The notes beneath the pieces are model-generated. The model saw nothing but the letters and a program-made list of their open reading frames with translations, was not told where the DNA came from and did no database searches. Positions 20,350-29,697 of a stretch of DNA of 64,000 nucleotides are shown here, piece by piece. This DNA is from Rahnella ecdela (lineage in GTDB: Bacteria > Pseudomonadota > Gammaproteobacteria > Enterobacterales > Enterobacteriaceae), in NCBI RefSeq assembly GCF_019049625.1, contig NZ_JAFMOY010000132.1, positions 186,001 through 250,000 on the forward strand, written 5' to 3'. How positions within the stretch are numbered: position 1 is the first letter of the stretch; every line of letters begins with the position of its first letter. Made by a program: the position numbers and the translations under genes.

Positions 20350-20556
20350 GCGCCCTGATTACATAGCGATCACACTTTTGCATCAAATAAGTTTATTTCA
20401 TGCGAAAAATGAAACTTTTGCCTCTCAGCCCTTTTAAACTATAAGTCTATCCATAAGAACAAGAGAGCCGTCCATAACGACGACATCTCGCCGTTGTTCA
20501 TTTATGGAAGCCAGGGATCCCGTTCCCTGCCGCAATCTATTACAGGAGTATTCGAC
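20350..20556. promoter_or_regulatory. Leader and promoter region of sdaA
   Basis: The gap holds an inverted repeat TTTCAT...ATGAAA (around 20395-20413) and a GATCACAC element near 20370 that might be half of a CRP-type site. No gene is seen. AGGAGTATTCGAC precedes the GTG start of sdaA. Confidence 0.4.
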
Positions 20557-21921
20557 GTGATTAGCGTTTTCGACATGTTCAAGGTCGGGATTGGCCCTTC
20601 CAGTTCCCATACTTTGGGCCCGATGAAAGCCGGTAAACAGTTCGCTGATGACCTGCTGGAAAAGGGCATGATGCCTGCCGTTACGCGTGTCGCCGTGGAC
20701 GTTTTTGGTTCTTTGTCCCTGACAGGCAAAGGCCACCACACAGATATCGCCATTATTCTGGGCCTGGCCGGTAACCAGCCAGACACCGTCGACATTGACG
20801 GCATTCCACATTTTATCCGCGACGTTGAGCAACGTGAGCGGTTGCCGCTGGGCACAACCCAGCATGAAGTGGATTTCCCGCGCGATACCGGCATGGTGTT
20901 CCGCGGTGAGAATTTGCCGCGACACGAGAATGCCATGCAAATTCATGCTTTTGCTGGCGATAAAATGATTTACAGCAAAACGTATTATTCTGTTGGCGGC
21001 GGTTTTATCGTCGATGACGAACATTTCGGTCAGCCGGTTCTCGATGAAGTCACGGTGCCTTACAGCTTTAATTCGGCCAGTGAAATGCTGGCCAAGTGCA
21101 AGGAAACCGGGCTGTCATTATCCGGACTGGTGATGCAGAACGAACTGGCGCAACACAGCAAGCAGGAAATTGACCAGTATTTCGAGAAGATCTGGCACAC
21201 CATGCAGGCGTGTATCGATCGCGGTCTGAACACCGAAGGCGTGCTGCCGGGCCCGTTGCGGGTTCCGCGTCGTGCTTCTGCCCTGCGCCGTATGCTGGTT
21301 TCCAATGACAAACTCTCCAGCGACCCAATGAATGTGATCGACTGGGTAAACATGTTTGCACTGGCAGTTAATGAAGAAAACGCTGCAGGCGGACGTGTTG
21401 TGACGGCACCGACCAACGGCGCGTGCGGCATTGTGCCGGCGGTGCTGGCCTATTATGACCAGTTTATTCAGTCGGTCAGCCCGGACATTTACCTGCGCTA
21501 TTTCCTGACTTCCGGCGCTATCGGCATTCTGTATAAAATGAATGCGTCGATCTCAGGTGCAGAAGTCGGTTGCCAGGGCGAAGTGGGCGTGGCGTGTTCG
21601 ATGGCAGCCGCTGGTCTGACGGAACTGCTCGGCGGCAGCCCGGAACAAGTGTGTGTCGCTGCTGAAATTGGTATGGAGCACAATCTCGGTCTGACTTGTG
21701 ATCCGGTGGCCGGACAGGTTCAGGTGCCGTGCATTGAACGTAATGCCATTGCTTCCGTAAAAGCGATTAACTCGGCCCGAATGGCGTTACGCCGTACCAG
21801 CGAGCCAAGAGTTTCTCTGGATAAAGTGATCGAAACCATGTACGAAACCGGTAAAGATATGAATTCAAAATACCGTGAAACTTCGCGTGGTGGTTTGGCT
21901 ATTAAGGTTCAGTGCGACTGA
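20557..21921 (+). CDS. sdaA: L-serine deaminase I SdaA
   Basis: The 454-residue iron-sulfur enzyme converts L-serine to pyruvate and ammonia. The N-terminal regulatory domain starts VISVFDMFKVGIGPSSSHTLGPM, and the C-terminal catalytic domain has the cluster cysteines in APTNGACGIVPAV, EVGCQGEVGVACSMAAAG and LTCDPVAGQVQVPCIERNA. The start is GTG at 20557, set by AGGAG upstream and giving exactly the E. coli length; the frame is open to 20494 but that extension has no family match. The gene is flanked downstream by a nested inverted repeat that may act as a terminator. Confidence 0.96.
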   Translation: MISVFDMFKVGIGPSSSHTLGPMKAGKQFADDLLEKGMMPAVTRVAVDVFGSLSLTGKGHHTDIAIILGLAGNQPDTVDIDGIPHFIRDVEQRERLPLGTTQHEVDFPRDTGMVFRGENLPRHENAMQIHAFAGDKMIYSKTYYSVGGGFIVDDEHFGQPVLDEVTVPYSFNSASEMLAKCKETGLSLSGLVMQNELAQHSKQEIDQYFEKIWHTMQACIDRGLNTEGVLPGPLRVPRRASALRRMLVSNDKLSSDPMNVIDWVNMFALAVNEENAAGGRVVTAPTNGACGIVPAVLAYYDQFIQSVSPDIYLRYFLTSGAIGILYKMNASISGAEVGCQGEVGVACSMAAAGLTELLGGSPEQVCVAAEIGMEHNLGLTCDPVAGQVQVPCIERNAIASVKAINSARMALRRTSEPRVSLDKVIETMYETGKDMNSKYRETSRGGLAIKVQCD

Positions 21922-21944
21922 CGCTGATGTCGTTGATTTAGCGG

Positions 21945-21995
21945 TTTCCTGCGGTACTTCAGCTGAAGTATTTTCAGCCGTTTTGCCGCAGGAAA
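21945..21995 (+). terminator. Nested inverted repeat after sdaA
   Basis: An inner perfect 16-bp palindrome TACTTCAGCTGAAGTA (21955-21970) is followed by TTTT, and an outer 10-bp arm pair TTTCCTGCGG (21945-21954) / CCGCAGGAAA (21986-21995) encloses it. The inner hairpin plus T-run could terminate sdaA transcription, though the T-run is short. A structured 3' end is certain; the exact role is inferred. Confidence 0.5.
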
Positions 21996-22377
21996 TACCA
22001 GCCGGACGACAGCAGGCAGCAATAAAACCTTCGCTAACGACAACCTGTTGTATTATCAATACATAATGGAAGTGTTACTTGCAATATGCCCTGCAGGTAC
22101 GGCATGCTGTTTTCCGCCTGATTTTCCCGATCAGTGAGCCTCTGAATACAGAATAATAAATGCCGGGACTGACAGAAAAAATTTAAGTGACAACGTCACT
22201 TAGGCTGATTTTCTTTAGTTTTAACGCAGGAAATGAGTGTTTTTTCCGCAACTCAGGCAGAGCATCCGACGATTTACAGCTACTATCAACTAAAACACAC
22301 TGGCTGTTACGCATCGGTAAACCTTTAAAAAAATAATTTTGAGCCTGCAATTAACACGGGATAAAAGGATTAGAACG
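21996..22377. other. Intergenic region between sdaA and pdeD
   Basis: The only feature seen is a perfect 8-bp inverted repeat, TAAGTGAC-AAC-GTCACTTA (22184-22202), a candidate operator about 175 bases upstream of pdeD. No gene with a ribosome binding site is present. Confidence 0.45.
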
Positions 22378-23970
22378 ATGCTGTTCTCCCAGACCGGACT
22401 TGCGAAGTATCGCTACTATCGCATTGCGCTTGCCTGCGCGATGGGGATATGTACTTTGCTTCTGACTCTTGGCATTCGAATTTACGAACAAGCTCAGGTC
22501 ATCGCAGAAGACCAACAACATGTCGCGCTTCATACCGTCCAAAAGCTGGAAAAACTACTCGAACCTGCGTCACCTGCGGGGAAAGCGGTTCCTCTGGATC
22601 TGACTCTCGGTTGTAATGTTCTGCAACCCATCCTGCAGCAAAATGTCGCCCGTATGCAGACGCTGCGCTCAATCAGCCTGGTCAGTGACGGCAAACTCAT
22701 CTGTTCAAGTCTTGTCGGCCCGCTGGATCTTAGCCTCAGCGATACGTTACCGTCTTTTTCTCTGGGAATAACACAGCTTGAACTTCGCGCGTCAAAATGG
22801 AGTCGCGTGGACACCCCGACGCTCATTCTGTGGCATCCCTCCACGCCGGATAATCGCAACGGCGAGCTGTTTGTTTATAACATCGGCATATTGTCGAATT
22901 TCCTGCTCGAACCGCAGCCTCCTTACGCCAGCCATATTGTATTAAACGTCGGGAAGCAAAATCTCGAATATGGCAAAAATGAGATAATCAGCAGCAATAA
23001 CCTTCCGCAACCTCCGCTACTGAGCGAGCAATCGCAAAAATATGATTTCTCGGTCTCTATTTTTGGAGAAAAAGCCAGCGAACTGGCCTGGAACGAACTC
23101 CCTTCGCATCTGCCACTTTCAGTGTTAATCAGTCTGCTGACGGCAACCGCGGTGTATCTGCTTTCCGGCAGCCGGATAAGCCTGGCCTATCCGATCAGTC
23201 ACGGCATTTCGCACCGCGAATTTAAGGTCTATTGTCAGCCGATTATTAACAGTGATGACGGGCGCTGTATCGGTGTGGAAACGCTGATGCGCTGGAAAAA
23301 CCGCAGACAGGAATGGGTATCGCCTGATGTCTTTATTCCGCTGGCTGAACAGCACGGATTAATTATCTCGCTAACCCGCTATCTGATTAAAACCGTTGCC
23401 GATAATCTGGCGGTCTTCCCGGCTACTCCGGGTTTTTATGTCAGCATTAACGTGGCGGCTCAGCACTTCAATAATATGGAAATCGTGGATGATATCCGCA
23501 AACTGTGGCTTCCGGCGCAGCCTTCGGTTTCCCTGATGCTTGAACTGACCGAGCGCACGCGTCTTCAGGAATTGCGGGCTGCGGAAATTTCGCAGCTGAA
23601 AGAGATGGGGATCCTGCTGGCTATTGATGATTTTGGTACCGGCCACAGTTCGCTGAGTTATCTCAAAACGCTAAACCCGGACGTGCTGAAGATTGATCAG
23701 GCGTTTACGGCCTCCATCGGTACGGATGCGATCAATGCAACCGTCACGGATACTATTATCACGCTGGCACAACGCCTGAATTTAAAGCTGATTGCCGAAG
23801 GGGTGGAAACCCGCGAACAAGTTGATTATCTGCGTAAGCGCAAAGTGGATTCGTTGCAGGGCTACTACTTTGCACGCCCGATGCCGATAGAAGTGTTCCC
23901 GGTCTGGCTGGAGCGTTACCGGAAATCGACTCAAAATATGGAACCTCAGAATATTCAGGGCGCGGTCTGA
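22378..23970 (+). CDS. pdeD: Cyclic di-GMP phosphodiesterase PdeD (CSS-motif EAL protein)
   Basis: The 530-residue inner membrane protein has an N-terminal membrane segment (residues 17-37), a periplasmic CSS-motif domain with the ICSSLVG signature around residue 105, a second membrane segment (LSVLISLLTATAVYLL) and a cytoplasmic EAL domain. Catalytic elements are intact: VETLMRW with the metal Glu (an ETL variant of EAL), SINVAAQHF, ELTERT, DDFGTGHSS, LKIDQAF, IAEGVET and LQGYYFARPM. Such proteins hydrolyse c-di-GMP to pGpG, and the CSS domain senses periplasmic redox through the DsbA/B system. ATG at 22378 follows AAAGGA and gives the E. coli YoaD/PdeD length. The order sdaA-pdeD-yoaE matches E. 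coli. Confidence 0.93.
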   Translation: MLFSQTGLAKYRYYRIALACAMGICTLLLTLGIRIYEQAQVIAEDQQHVALHTVQKLEKLLEPASPAGKAVPLDLTLGCNVLQPILQQNVARMQTLRSISLVSDGKLICSSLVGPLDLSLSDTLPSFSLGITQLELRASKWSRVDTPTLILWHPSTPDNRNGELFVYNIGILSNFLLEPQPPYASHIVLNVGKQNLEYGKNEIISSNNLPQPPLLSEQSQKYDFSVSIFGEKASELAWNELPSHLPLSVLISLLTATAVYLLSGSRISLAYPISHGISHREFKVYCQPIINSDDGRCIGVETLMRWKNRRQEWVSPDVFIPLAEQHGLIISLTRYLIKTVADNLAVFPATPGFYVSINVAAQHFNNMEIVDDIRKLWLPAQPSVSLMLELTERTRLQELRAAEISQLKEMGILLAIDDFGTGHSSLSYLKTLNPDVLKIDQAFTASIGTDAINATVTDTIITLAQRLNLKLIAEGVETREQVDYLRKRKVDSLQGYYFARPMPIEVFPVWLERYRKSTQNMEPQNIQGAV

Positions 23971-24001
23971 TCCCGCATTCTTCATGCTATTTCAGGTATA
24001 A

Positions 24002-24027
24002 AAAACGGCGACCGGAGTCGCCGTTTT
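24002..24027. terminator. Bidirectional terminator between pdeD and yoaE
   Basis: The inverted repeat AAAACGGCGAC / GTCGCCGTTTT with a four-base loop sits between the convergent stops. Confidence 0.85.
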
Positions 24028-24049
24028 ACATTCAGATATTACGCCAGAT

Positions 24050-25609
24050 TTAGTGGTTTTCGTCCCACACGTCTTCTGACTTAATCCGGGTGATGCGCAC
24101 ACGCTCGATACGGTAATCTGTCACCTCGAGGATTTCAAAATGCAGCGACGCCATTTCAATCACTTCGCCCGCGACAGGCATCTGGCCTGATTTCGAGAGC
24201 AGTAATCCGGCCAGCGAAGCAAAATCATCATCGGCATTCACCAGATTTTTGACATCGAGGATTTGCTGAAGAAGGTGCAAGTCTGTGCCGCCTTTCGCTA
24301 TCCAGGACTCTCCGTCAGCAATCACGTCTGGCGTTTCATCTTCGTCCGGGAACTCACCGGCGATGGCTTCCAGCACGTCCAGCGGCGTCACCAGCCCCTG
24401 AATCACACCAAACTCGTTGCTCACCACCACCAGACGACCTTTGGCTTTACGTAATACCGCCAGCAGGTTGATGACATCCATGGTTTCCGGTACCACAATC
24501 GGCGGCGTTTTTTCAGCAAAAGCCACGATGCTCTCACCGTTTTCCAGCGCGACCAGCAGGTCTTTCGCCCGCACCACACCGATCAAGTCATCCAGAGAAT
24601 GGCGGCAAATCGGGAACAAACTGTGCGGGGTATCCAGCAGCTGATTACGGATTTCAGCCGGTGACTTTTCACAGTCCACCCACGAAATCTCAGTGCGTGG
24701 CGTCATGATGCTGCGCAGGGAACGCGATGCCAGTGTCAGAACACCGGTGATCATATGACGTTCTTCTTCTGCAAAAGCTTCTGATGCCGGCAGGACATCA
24801 CCGACCGGTTCATCTTCGTTCTGATGCTGGCGTTTCCCGCCCATCAGACGCTGAATGGCCTCGGCGGTACGCTCACGCATCGGACGGGTAGACTGGCTTT
24901 TCAGGAAGTTGCGGCGCGCAATCTGGTTGAACAATTCAATCAGAATAGAGAAGCCGATTGCCGCGTACAGGTAACCCTTAGGAATATGGAAACCAAAACC
25001 TTCCGCTATCAGGCTCAGACCAATCATCAGCAGGAAGCTGAGACACAGCACCACTACCGTCGGATGATTATTCACAAAACGCGTCAGCGATTTGGACGCC
25101 AGTAACATCACACCCATGGCAATCACCACGGCCGTCATCATTACAGCCAGATTATTCACCATACCCACTGCGGTTATGACGGCATCCAGCGAGAAGACCG
25201 CGTCGAGCACCACAATCTGCGCCACCACGGACCAGAAACTGGCATAGCCGCGATTCGGTGTTCCCTGTTCGTCATGCCCTTCCAGCCGCTCGTGCAACTC
25301 AGTTGTGGCTTTAAACAACAGGAACAAACCACCAACCAGCAGGATCAGATCCCGCCCTGAGAAGCTGAACTGCGCAATGCTAAACAGCGGCGTGGTCAGT
25401 TTGACCATCCACGAAATCAGCGACAGCAGGCCAAGGCGCATAATCAGCGCCAGCGAAAGACCAATAATACGGGCCTTATCACGCTGCTTAGGCGGCAGTT
25501 TATCTGCAAGAATGGCAATAAAAACAAGGTTGTCGATACCCAGAACAATTTCCAGTACGACAAGCGTCAGCAAACCGACCCAGATTGAAGGGTCCATCAA
25601 AAATTCCAT
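24050..25609 (-). CDS. yoaE: YoaE, TerC-family membrane protein with CBS and CorC domains
   Basis: The 519-residue protein begins with a TerC-type membrane domain of about seven segments ([34 protein letters not shown] with the conserved acidic pairs), followed by two CBS domains (about residues 300-420, [16 protein letters not shown] by pattern) and a C-terminal CorC/HlyC transporter-associated domain. TerC proteins are now linked to manganese export and to metal loading during secretion; the role of YoaE itself is not settled. ATG at 25609 gives about the E. coli length (518 aa). Confidence 0.92.
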   Translation of the reverse strand: MEFLMDPSIWVGLLTLVVLEIVLGIDNLVFIAILADKLPPKQRDKARIIGLSLALIMRLGLLSLISWMVKLTTPLFSIAQFSFSGRDLILLVGGLFLLFKATTELHERLEGHDEQGTPNRGYASFWSVVAQIVVLDAVFSLDAVITAVGMVNNLAVMMTAVVIAMGVMLLASKSLTRFVNNHPTVVVLCLSFLLMIGLSLIAEGFGFHIPKGYLYAAIGFSILIELFNQIARRNFLKSQSTRPMRERTAEAIQRLMGGKRQHQNEDEPVGDVLPASEAFAEEERHMITGVLTLASRSLRSIMTPRTEISWVDCEKSPAEIRNQLLDTPHSLFPICRHSLDDLIGVVRAKDLLVALENGESIVAFAEKTPPIVVPETMDVINLLAVLRKAKGRLVVVSNEFGVIQGLVTPLDVLEAIAGEFPDEDETPDVIADGESWIAKGGTDLHLLQQILDVKNLVNADDDFASLAGLLLSKSGQMPVAGEVIEMASLHFEILEVTDYRIERVRITRIKSEDVWDENH

Positions 25610-26201
25610 GTCAGACTCCGCAATGAGTTAAAGAAAAATGACGCAAAGAAACGCGTGACGTCAGGCGGTCAGAAGACTTGCCAGAAGGAGTCACGACAAA
25701 AATGTCAGATGAAAGCGGTTTCAGTGCGGCAGTAATCAGGCCTATTGGGGCGGATTTGCCGGTAAGAATGAGGTGATAAAGCGAAGAATAGTGACGTCGG
25801 TGACAGTCCATAGGGAGGGCTGAGGCCCGGTACTCCTGTTCAATGATTCGGAAAATCACTCTATCAGGAATGATTATTTGAATAAAGTGTGATTTTTTAC
25901 GATCCGCATCATTTTGAAACATCTATGCTGTTTTAATGTGCAATGTGAAAACGTATTCACAATACGTCGTTGAATAACGGACAACCGTCACAAAAATTAT
26001 TTTTTCGCACACTAAAATAAATCACGTCGCACAACCTGTTGAGGTTCTGCCATTTTACTGTTTCGCAGTCTTATCAGAAATTAAGGAACGTTAGTACGCA
26101 GGGATTGCCCTGTCCGCCTCAGGAATAAAAACGGGCGGATATCATCAGCACCATTACTTATGTGCATAACTCTTTTCAAGAGTTAACAGAGGAGGTAGCG
26201 A
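25610..26201. promoter_or_regulatory. Divergent regulatory region between yoaE and manX
   Basis: Two inverted repeats stand out. GTGAAAACGTATTCAC (25945-25960) is a 16-bp near-palindrome with a central CG, as in LacI-family operators. TTATTTT-N10-AAAATAA (25997-26020) resembles the Mlc/NagC class of operators that controls manXYZ in E. coli. The manX GTG start is set by GAGGAGG. No gene is seen in the region. Confidence 0.5.
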
Positions 26202-27164
26202 GTGAGTATTGCTATTATCATCGGCACGCACGGGTCAGCAGCTGAGCAGCTGCTGAAAACAGCGGAAATGATTTTAGGTGAACAAGATAATGTCGCCTAT
26301 ATCGATTTCGTTCCCGGCGAGAACGCCGAAACCCTGATCGAAAAGTACACGGCAAAGTTGGGTGGTTTAGACACCAGCAGCGGCGTCCTTTTCCTGGTCG
26401 ACACCTGGGGTGGCAGCCCGTTCAATGCCGCCAGCCGTATTGTTGTCGATAAAGAAAATTACGAAGTTGTCACTGGCGTTAACATCCCGATGCTGGCAGA
26501 GACTTTCATGGCTCGCGATGACAACCCTTCTTTCGCAGAACTGGTTGCCATTGCAGTAGAAACAGGTCGTATCGGTGTGAAAGCGCTGAAAGCCCCTGAG
26601 CCTGCAGCCGTTGCCCCTGTTGCCGCCCCTGCGCCAAAAGCAGCCGCCCCGGCGAAACCTGCCGGCCCGAACGACCATATGAAAATCGGCCTCGCCCGTA
26701 TCGATGACCGTTTGATTCATGGCCAGGTAGCGACCCGCTGGACCAAAGAAACCAACGTGACCCGCATTATTGTTGTCAGCGACGAAGTGGCTGCCGATAC
26801 CGTGCGTAAAACGTTACTGACTCAGGTTGCTCCTCCTGGTGTTACTGCACACGTTGTCGACGTTGCGAAAGCCATCCGTGTCTGGGATAACCCAAAATAC
26901 GCTGGCGACCGCGTGATGTTGTTATTCACTAACCCGACTGACGTTCTGCGTTTAGTTGAGGGTGGCGTGAAAATCACTACCGTAAACATCGGTGGTATGG
27001 CTTTCCGTCAGGGTAAAACTCAGGTGAATAACGCAGTATCTGTCGACGAAAAAGATATCGAATCATTCAAGAAATTGAATGAAAAAGGTATCGAACTTGA
27101 AGTGCGTAAAGTCTCTACAGACTCCCGCCTCAAGATGATGGATCTCATTAATAAGATGAATTAA
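26202..27164 (+). CDS. manX: Mannose PTS EIIAB component ManX
   Basis: The 320-residue protein has an N-terminal EIIA domain with the phosphorylated His10 (IIGTHGSAAEQ), an Ala/Pro-rich linker (about residues 130-155) and an EIIB domain with its active-site His in IDDRLIHGQVATRW. It passes phosphate from HPr to sugars entering through ManYZ (mannose, glucose, glucosamine and similar). The start is GTG at 26202 with GAGGAGG upstream. It heads the manXYZ operon. Confidence 0.97.
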   Translation: MSIAIIIGTHGSAAEQLLKTAEMILGEQDNVAYIDFVPGENAETLIEKYTAKLGGLDTSSGVLFLVDTWGGSPFNAASRIVVDKENYEVVTGVNIPMLAETFMARDDNPSFAELVAIAVETGRIGVKALKAPEPAAVAPVAAPAPKAAAPAKPAGPNDHMKIGLARIDDRLIHGQVATRWTKETNVTRIIVVSDEVAADTVRKTLLTQVAPPGVTAHVVDVAKAIRVWDNPKYAGDRVMLLFTNPTDVLRLVEGGVKITTVNIGGMAFRQGKTQVNNAVSVDEKDIESFKKLNEKGIELEVRKVSTDSRLKMMDLINKMN

Positions 27165-27255
27165 TAAGCACATCGAAATTGTGCAGATTCCCTCAACGTT
27201 ATCTGCCTGATGTGCCTGTTTATACTCAGCGTCCTTTGGTCATAGGAGAAGTGCA

Positions 27256-28053
27256 ATGGAGATCACCACACTACAAATTGTGCTGATATTTATTGTTGCA
27301 TGTATTGCCGGGATGGGTTCGATCCTGGATGAATTTCAGTTTCACCGCCCGTTAGTTGCCTGTACTTTGATCGGTTTTGTTCTTGGTGATGTTAAAACCG
27401 GGATCATCATCGGTGGTACTTTGGAAATGATTGCACTTGGCTGGATGAACATCGGTGCTGCTGTTGCGCCGGATGCCGCCCTCGCCTCTATCATTTCTAC
27501 CATTCTGGTTATCGCAGGTGGACAGTCCGTCGGTGCCGGTATCGCACTGGCTATCCCGCTGGCGGCTGCCGGTCAGGTATTAACCATTATCGTTCGTACT
27601 ATCACTGTTGCCTTCCAGCACGCAGCGGATAAAGCGGCTGAGAAAGGTAATCTGAACGCCATTACCTGGATCCACGTTTCTGCGCTGATCCTTCAGGCAA
27701 TGCGTATCGCAATCCCTGCAGTGATTGTTGCTGTGTCTGTGGGTACTGCAATCGTTCATGACTTGCTGGCTTCTATCCCTGAAGTGGTCACCAACGGTCT
27801 GAACATTGCTGGTGGTATGATCGTCGTGGTGGGTTACGCCATGGTTATCAACATGATGCGTGCTGGCTACCTGATGCCATTCTTCTACCTTGGTTTCGTT
27901 ACTGCCGCGTTCACCAACTTCAACCTGGTTGCACTGGGTGTGATTGGTGTGGTGATGGCTGTTCTTTACATCCAGTTGAGCCCGAAATACAACAAGTCTG
28001 CGCAAGCAGCGGCGGCACCGGGTGTTAACGATCTCGACAACGAATTGGATTAA
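27256..28053 (+). CDS. manY: Mannose PTS EIIC component ManY
   Basis: The 265-residue polytopic membrane protein (MEITTLQIVLIFIVACIAGMGSILDE by pattern, FQFHRPLVACTLIGFVLGD) forms the sugar-conducting part of the mannose permease together with ManZ. About seven hydrophobic segments are visible. GGAGAAG lies upstream of the ATG. It sits 91 bases after manX in the same operon. Confidence 0.97.
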   Translation: MEITTLQIVLIFIVACIAGMGSILDEFQFHRPLVACTLIGFVLGDVKTGIIIGGTLEMIALGWMNIGAAVAPDAALASIISTILVIAGGQSVGAGIALAIPLAAAGQVLTIIVRTITVAFQHAADKAAEKGNLNAITWIHVSALILQAMRIAIPAVIVAVSVGTAIVHDLLASIPEVVTNGLNIAGGMIVVVGYAMVINMMRAGYLMPFFYLGFVTAAFTNFNLVALGVIGVVMAVLYIQLSPKYNKSAQAAAAPGVNDLDNELD

Positions 28054-28064
28054 GGGTGAAGGAC

Positions 28065-28907
28065 ATGGTTGATCAAACTGCAGTTAAAAAACTCACGGCC
28101 AGCGATATTCGCGGTGTGTTTATGCGCTCCAACCTTTTCCAGGGGTCATGGAACTTCGAACGTATGCAGGCTCTGGGCTTCTGCTTCTGTATGGTGCCTG
28201 CCATCCGTCGTCTCTACCCTGAAAACAATGACGATCGCAAAGCGGCTATCAAACGCCACCTGGAATTCTTTAACACCCATCCTTACGTTGCTGCCCCGGT
28301 TCTGGGTGTAACGCTTGCGATGGAAGAACAGCGTGCTAACGGCGCACCTATCGACGACGCGGCCATCAACGGCCTGAAAGTGGGTCTGATGGGTCCTCTG
28401 GCCGGTGTGGGTGACCCGATCTTCTGGGGTACTGTACGTCCGGTGTTTGCTGCACTCGGCGCAGGTATCGCGATGACCGGCAGCCTGCTGGGTCCGTTAC
28501 TGTTCTTCGTTCTGTTTAACCTTGTACGTCTGCTGACCCGTTACTACGGCGTGTCTTACGGCTACAAAAAAGGTGTCGATATCGTTAACGATATGGGCGG
28601 CGGCTTCCTGCAGAAACTGACTGAGGGGGCGTCAATTCTCGGCCTCTTTGTCATGGGGGCCCTGGTTAATAAATGGACGCACGTTAATATTCCGCTGGTG
28701 GTGTCGAAAATCACCGACCAGACAGGCCATACTACGGTTACCACTGTCCAGACGATTCTGGATCAGCTGATGCCTGGTCTGGTGCCATTACTGCTGACCT
28801 TCGGCTGTATGTGGCTGCTGCGTAAGAAAGTTAACGCCTTGTGGATCATCGTTGGCTTCTTCGCCATCGGTATCTTCGGTTACTGGATTGGCCTGTTAGG
28901 GCTCTGA
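28065..28907 (+). CDS. manZ: Mannose PTS EIID component ManZ
   Basis: The 280-residue membrane protein (SNLFQGSWNFERMQALGFCFCM, GPLAGVGDPIFWGTVRPV, GGGFLQKLTEGASILGLFVMGALVN by pattern) is the EIID subunit. I chose ATG at 28065 (MVDQTAVKK) by alignment with E. coli and AAGGG eight bases upstream; a GTG three codons earlier at 28056 is the alternative. It follows manY closely and ends before a strong terminator. Confidence 0.95.
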   Translation: MVDQTAVKKLTASDIRGVFMRSNLFQGSWNFERMQALGFCFCMVPAIRRLYPENNDDRKAAIKRHLEFFNTHPYVAAPVLGVTLAMEEQRANGAPIDDAAINGLKVGLMGPLAGVGDPIFWGTVRPVFAALGAGIAMTGSLLGPLLFFVLFNLVRLLTRYYGVSYGYKKGVDIVNDMGGGFLQKLTEGASILGLFVMGALVNKWTHVNIPLVVSKITDQTGHTTVTTVQTILDQLMPGLVPLLLTFGCMWLLRKKVNALWIIVGFFAIGIFGYWIGLLGL

Positions 28908-28918
28908 TAACCGCTAAG

Positions 28919-28946
28919 CCGGGGGATCATTCCCCCGGTTTTTTTT
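28919..28946 (+). terminator. Terminator of manXYZ
   Basis: The inverted repeat CCGGGGG-ATCATT-CCCCCGG is followed by eight Ts. Confidence 0.92.
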
Positions 28947-29003
28947 ATAACCTGATTTTGCTGTTTTTTGATTTGCCTTTTGTGACCGTAAGCTGGAGTT
29001 TTC

Positions 29004-29462
29004 ATGTCTGTTACCGATATTGTCCTCGCGCTATTCATCCTCCTGTTACTGGCCTACGCCATCTTCGATGAGTTCATCATGGGGACTAAAAATGGTGAAA
29101 CGCGGCTGCGTGTGAATCTCAGACGCCGCAATAAGCTGGATTCCATTATCTTCATCGGTCTGCTGGTTATCCTGCTATATAACAATATCCATGCTAATGG
29201 TACTGCTGTAACGAATTACCTGTTAATTGGTCTTGGCCTGATTGCTTTCTATCTTTCGTTCATCCGCTGGCCAAAAATGCTGTTCAAACCGAAGGGTTTT
29301 TATTTCGCGAATACCTTCATCACCTACGACAGGATCCGTAGCATGAACCTGTCAGAAGACGGTGTACTGGTATTTGAATTAGAACAGAAAAAGTTATTAA
29401 TCCGCGTTAATGAACTTGACGATCTGGAACGCATCTACAAGCTAATGGTTGAAAATCAGTAA
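29004..29462 (+). CDS. yobD: YobD, UPF0266 membrane protein
   Basis: The 152-residue protein has three hydrophobic segments (VLALFILLLLAYAIFDE, IIFIGLLVILLY, YLLIGLGLIAFYLSFI) and a soluble C-terminal part (DLERIYKLMVENQ). It matches E. coli YobD (DUF986), whose function is unknown. GGAG precedes the ATG. Its position after manZ and before mntP is conserved. Confidence 0.93.
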   Translation: MSVTDIVLALFILLLLAYAIFDEFIMGTKNGETRLRVNLRRRNKLDSIIFIGLLVILLYNNIHANGTAVTNYLLIGLGLIAFYLSFIRWPKMLFKPKGFYFANTFITYDRIRSMNLSEDGVLVFELEQKKLLIRVNELDDLERIYKLMVENQ

Positions 29463-29697
29463 TTTAGTTTTAGTCGCCCGTCTATCAGTTATAGCCATAG
29501 GTATATTTATGGCTTTACTGCTTAAGCTTCGAGATAATATCACCCCACTAATATAACTGTTATTTACCCCTACAATAAAATTGTCTTTCCCCTCCAGGTA
29601 ATAATCCACCCCGGATATATAAACCCTTATTTTATTTGTTGTTGTCCTGAATAAAAATATCATGATAAGGTTGCGCCGTTATTTGGGGGATATACTC
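29463..29697. other. Region upstream of mntP
   Basis: In E. coli this position holds a yybP-ykoY manganese riboswitch. I looked for its conserved GGGGAGUAG and ACACGGCCUGGCAA-type elements and did not find them. The region is AT-rich and has no supported gene. Confidence 0.4.

Noticed and set aside
25943-25962. CRP site upstream of manX (TGTGA...TCACA)
   Set aside because: The two halves are eight bases apart instead of six, so it is not a normal CRP site; it was reported as a LacI-type palindrome instead.
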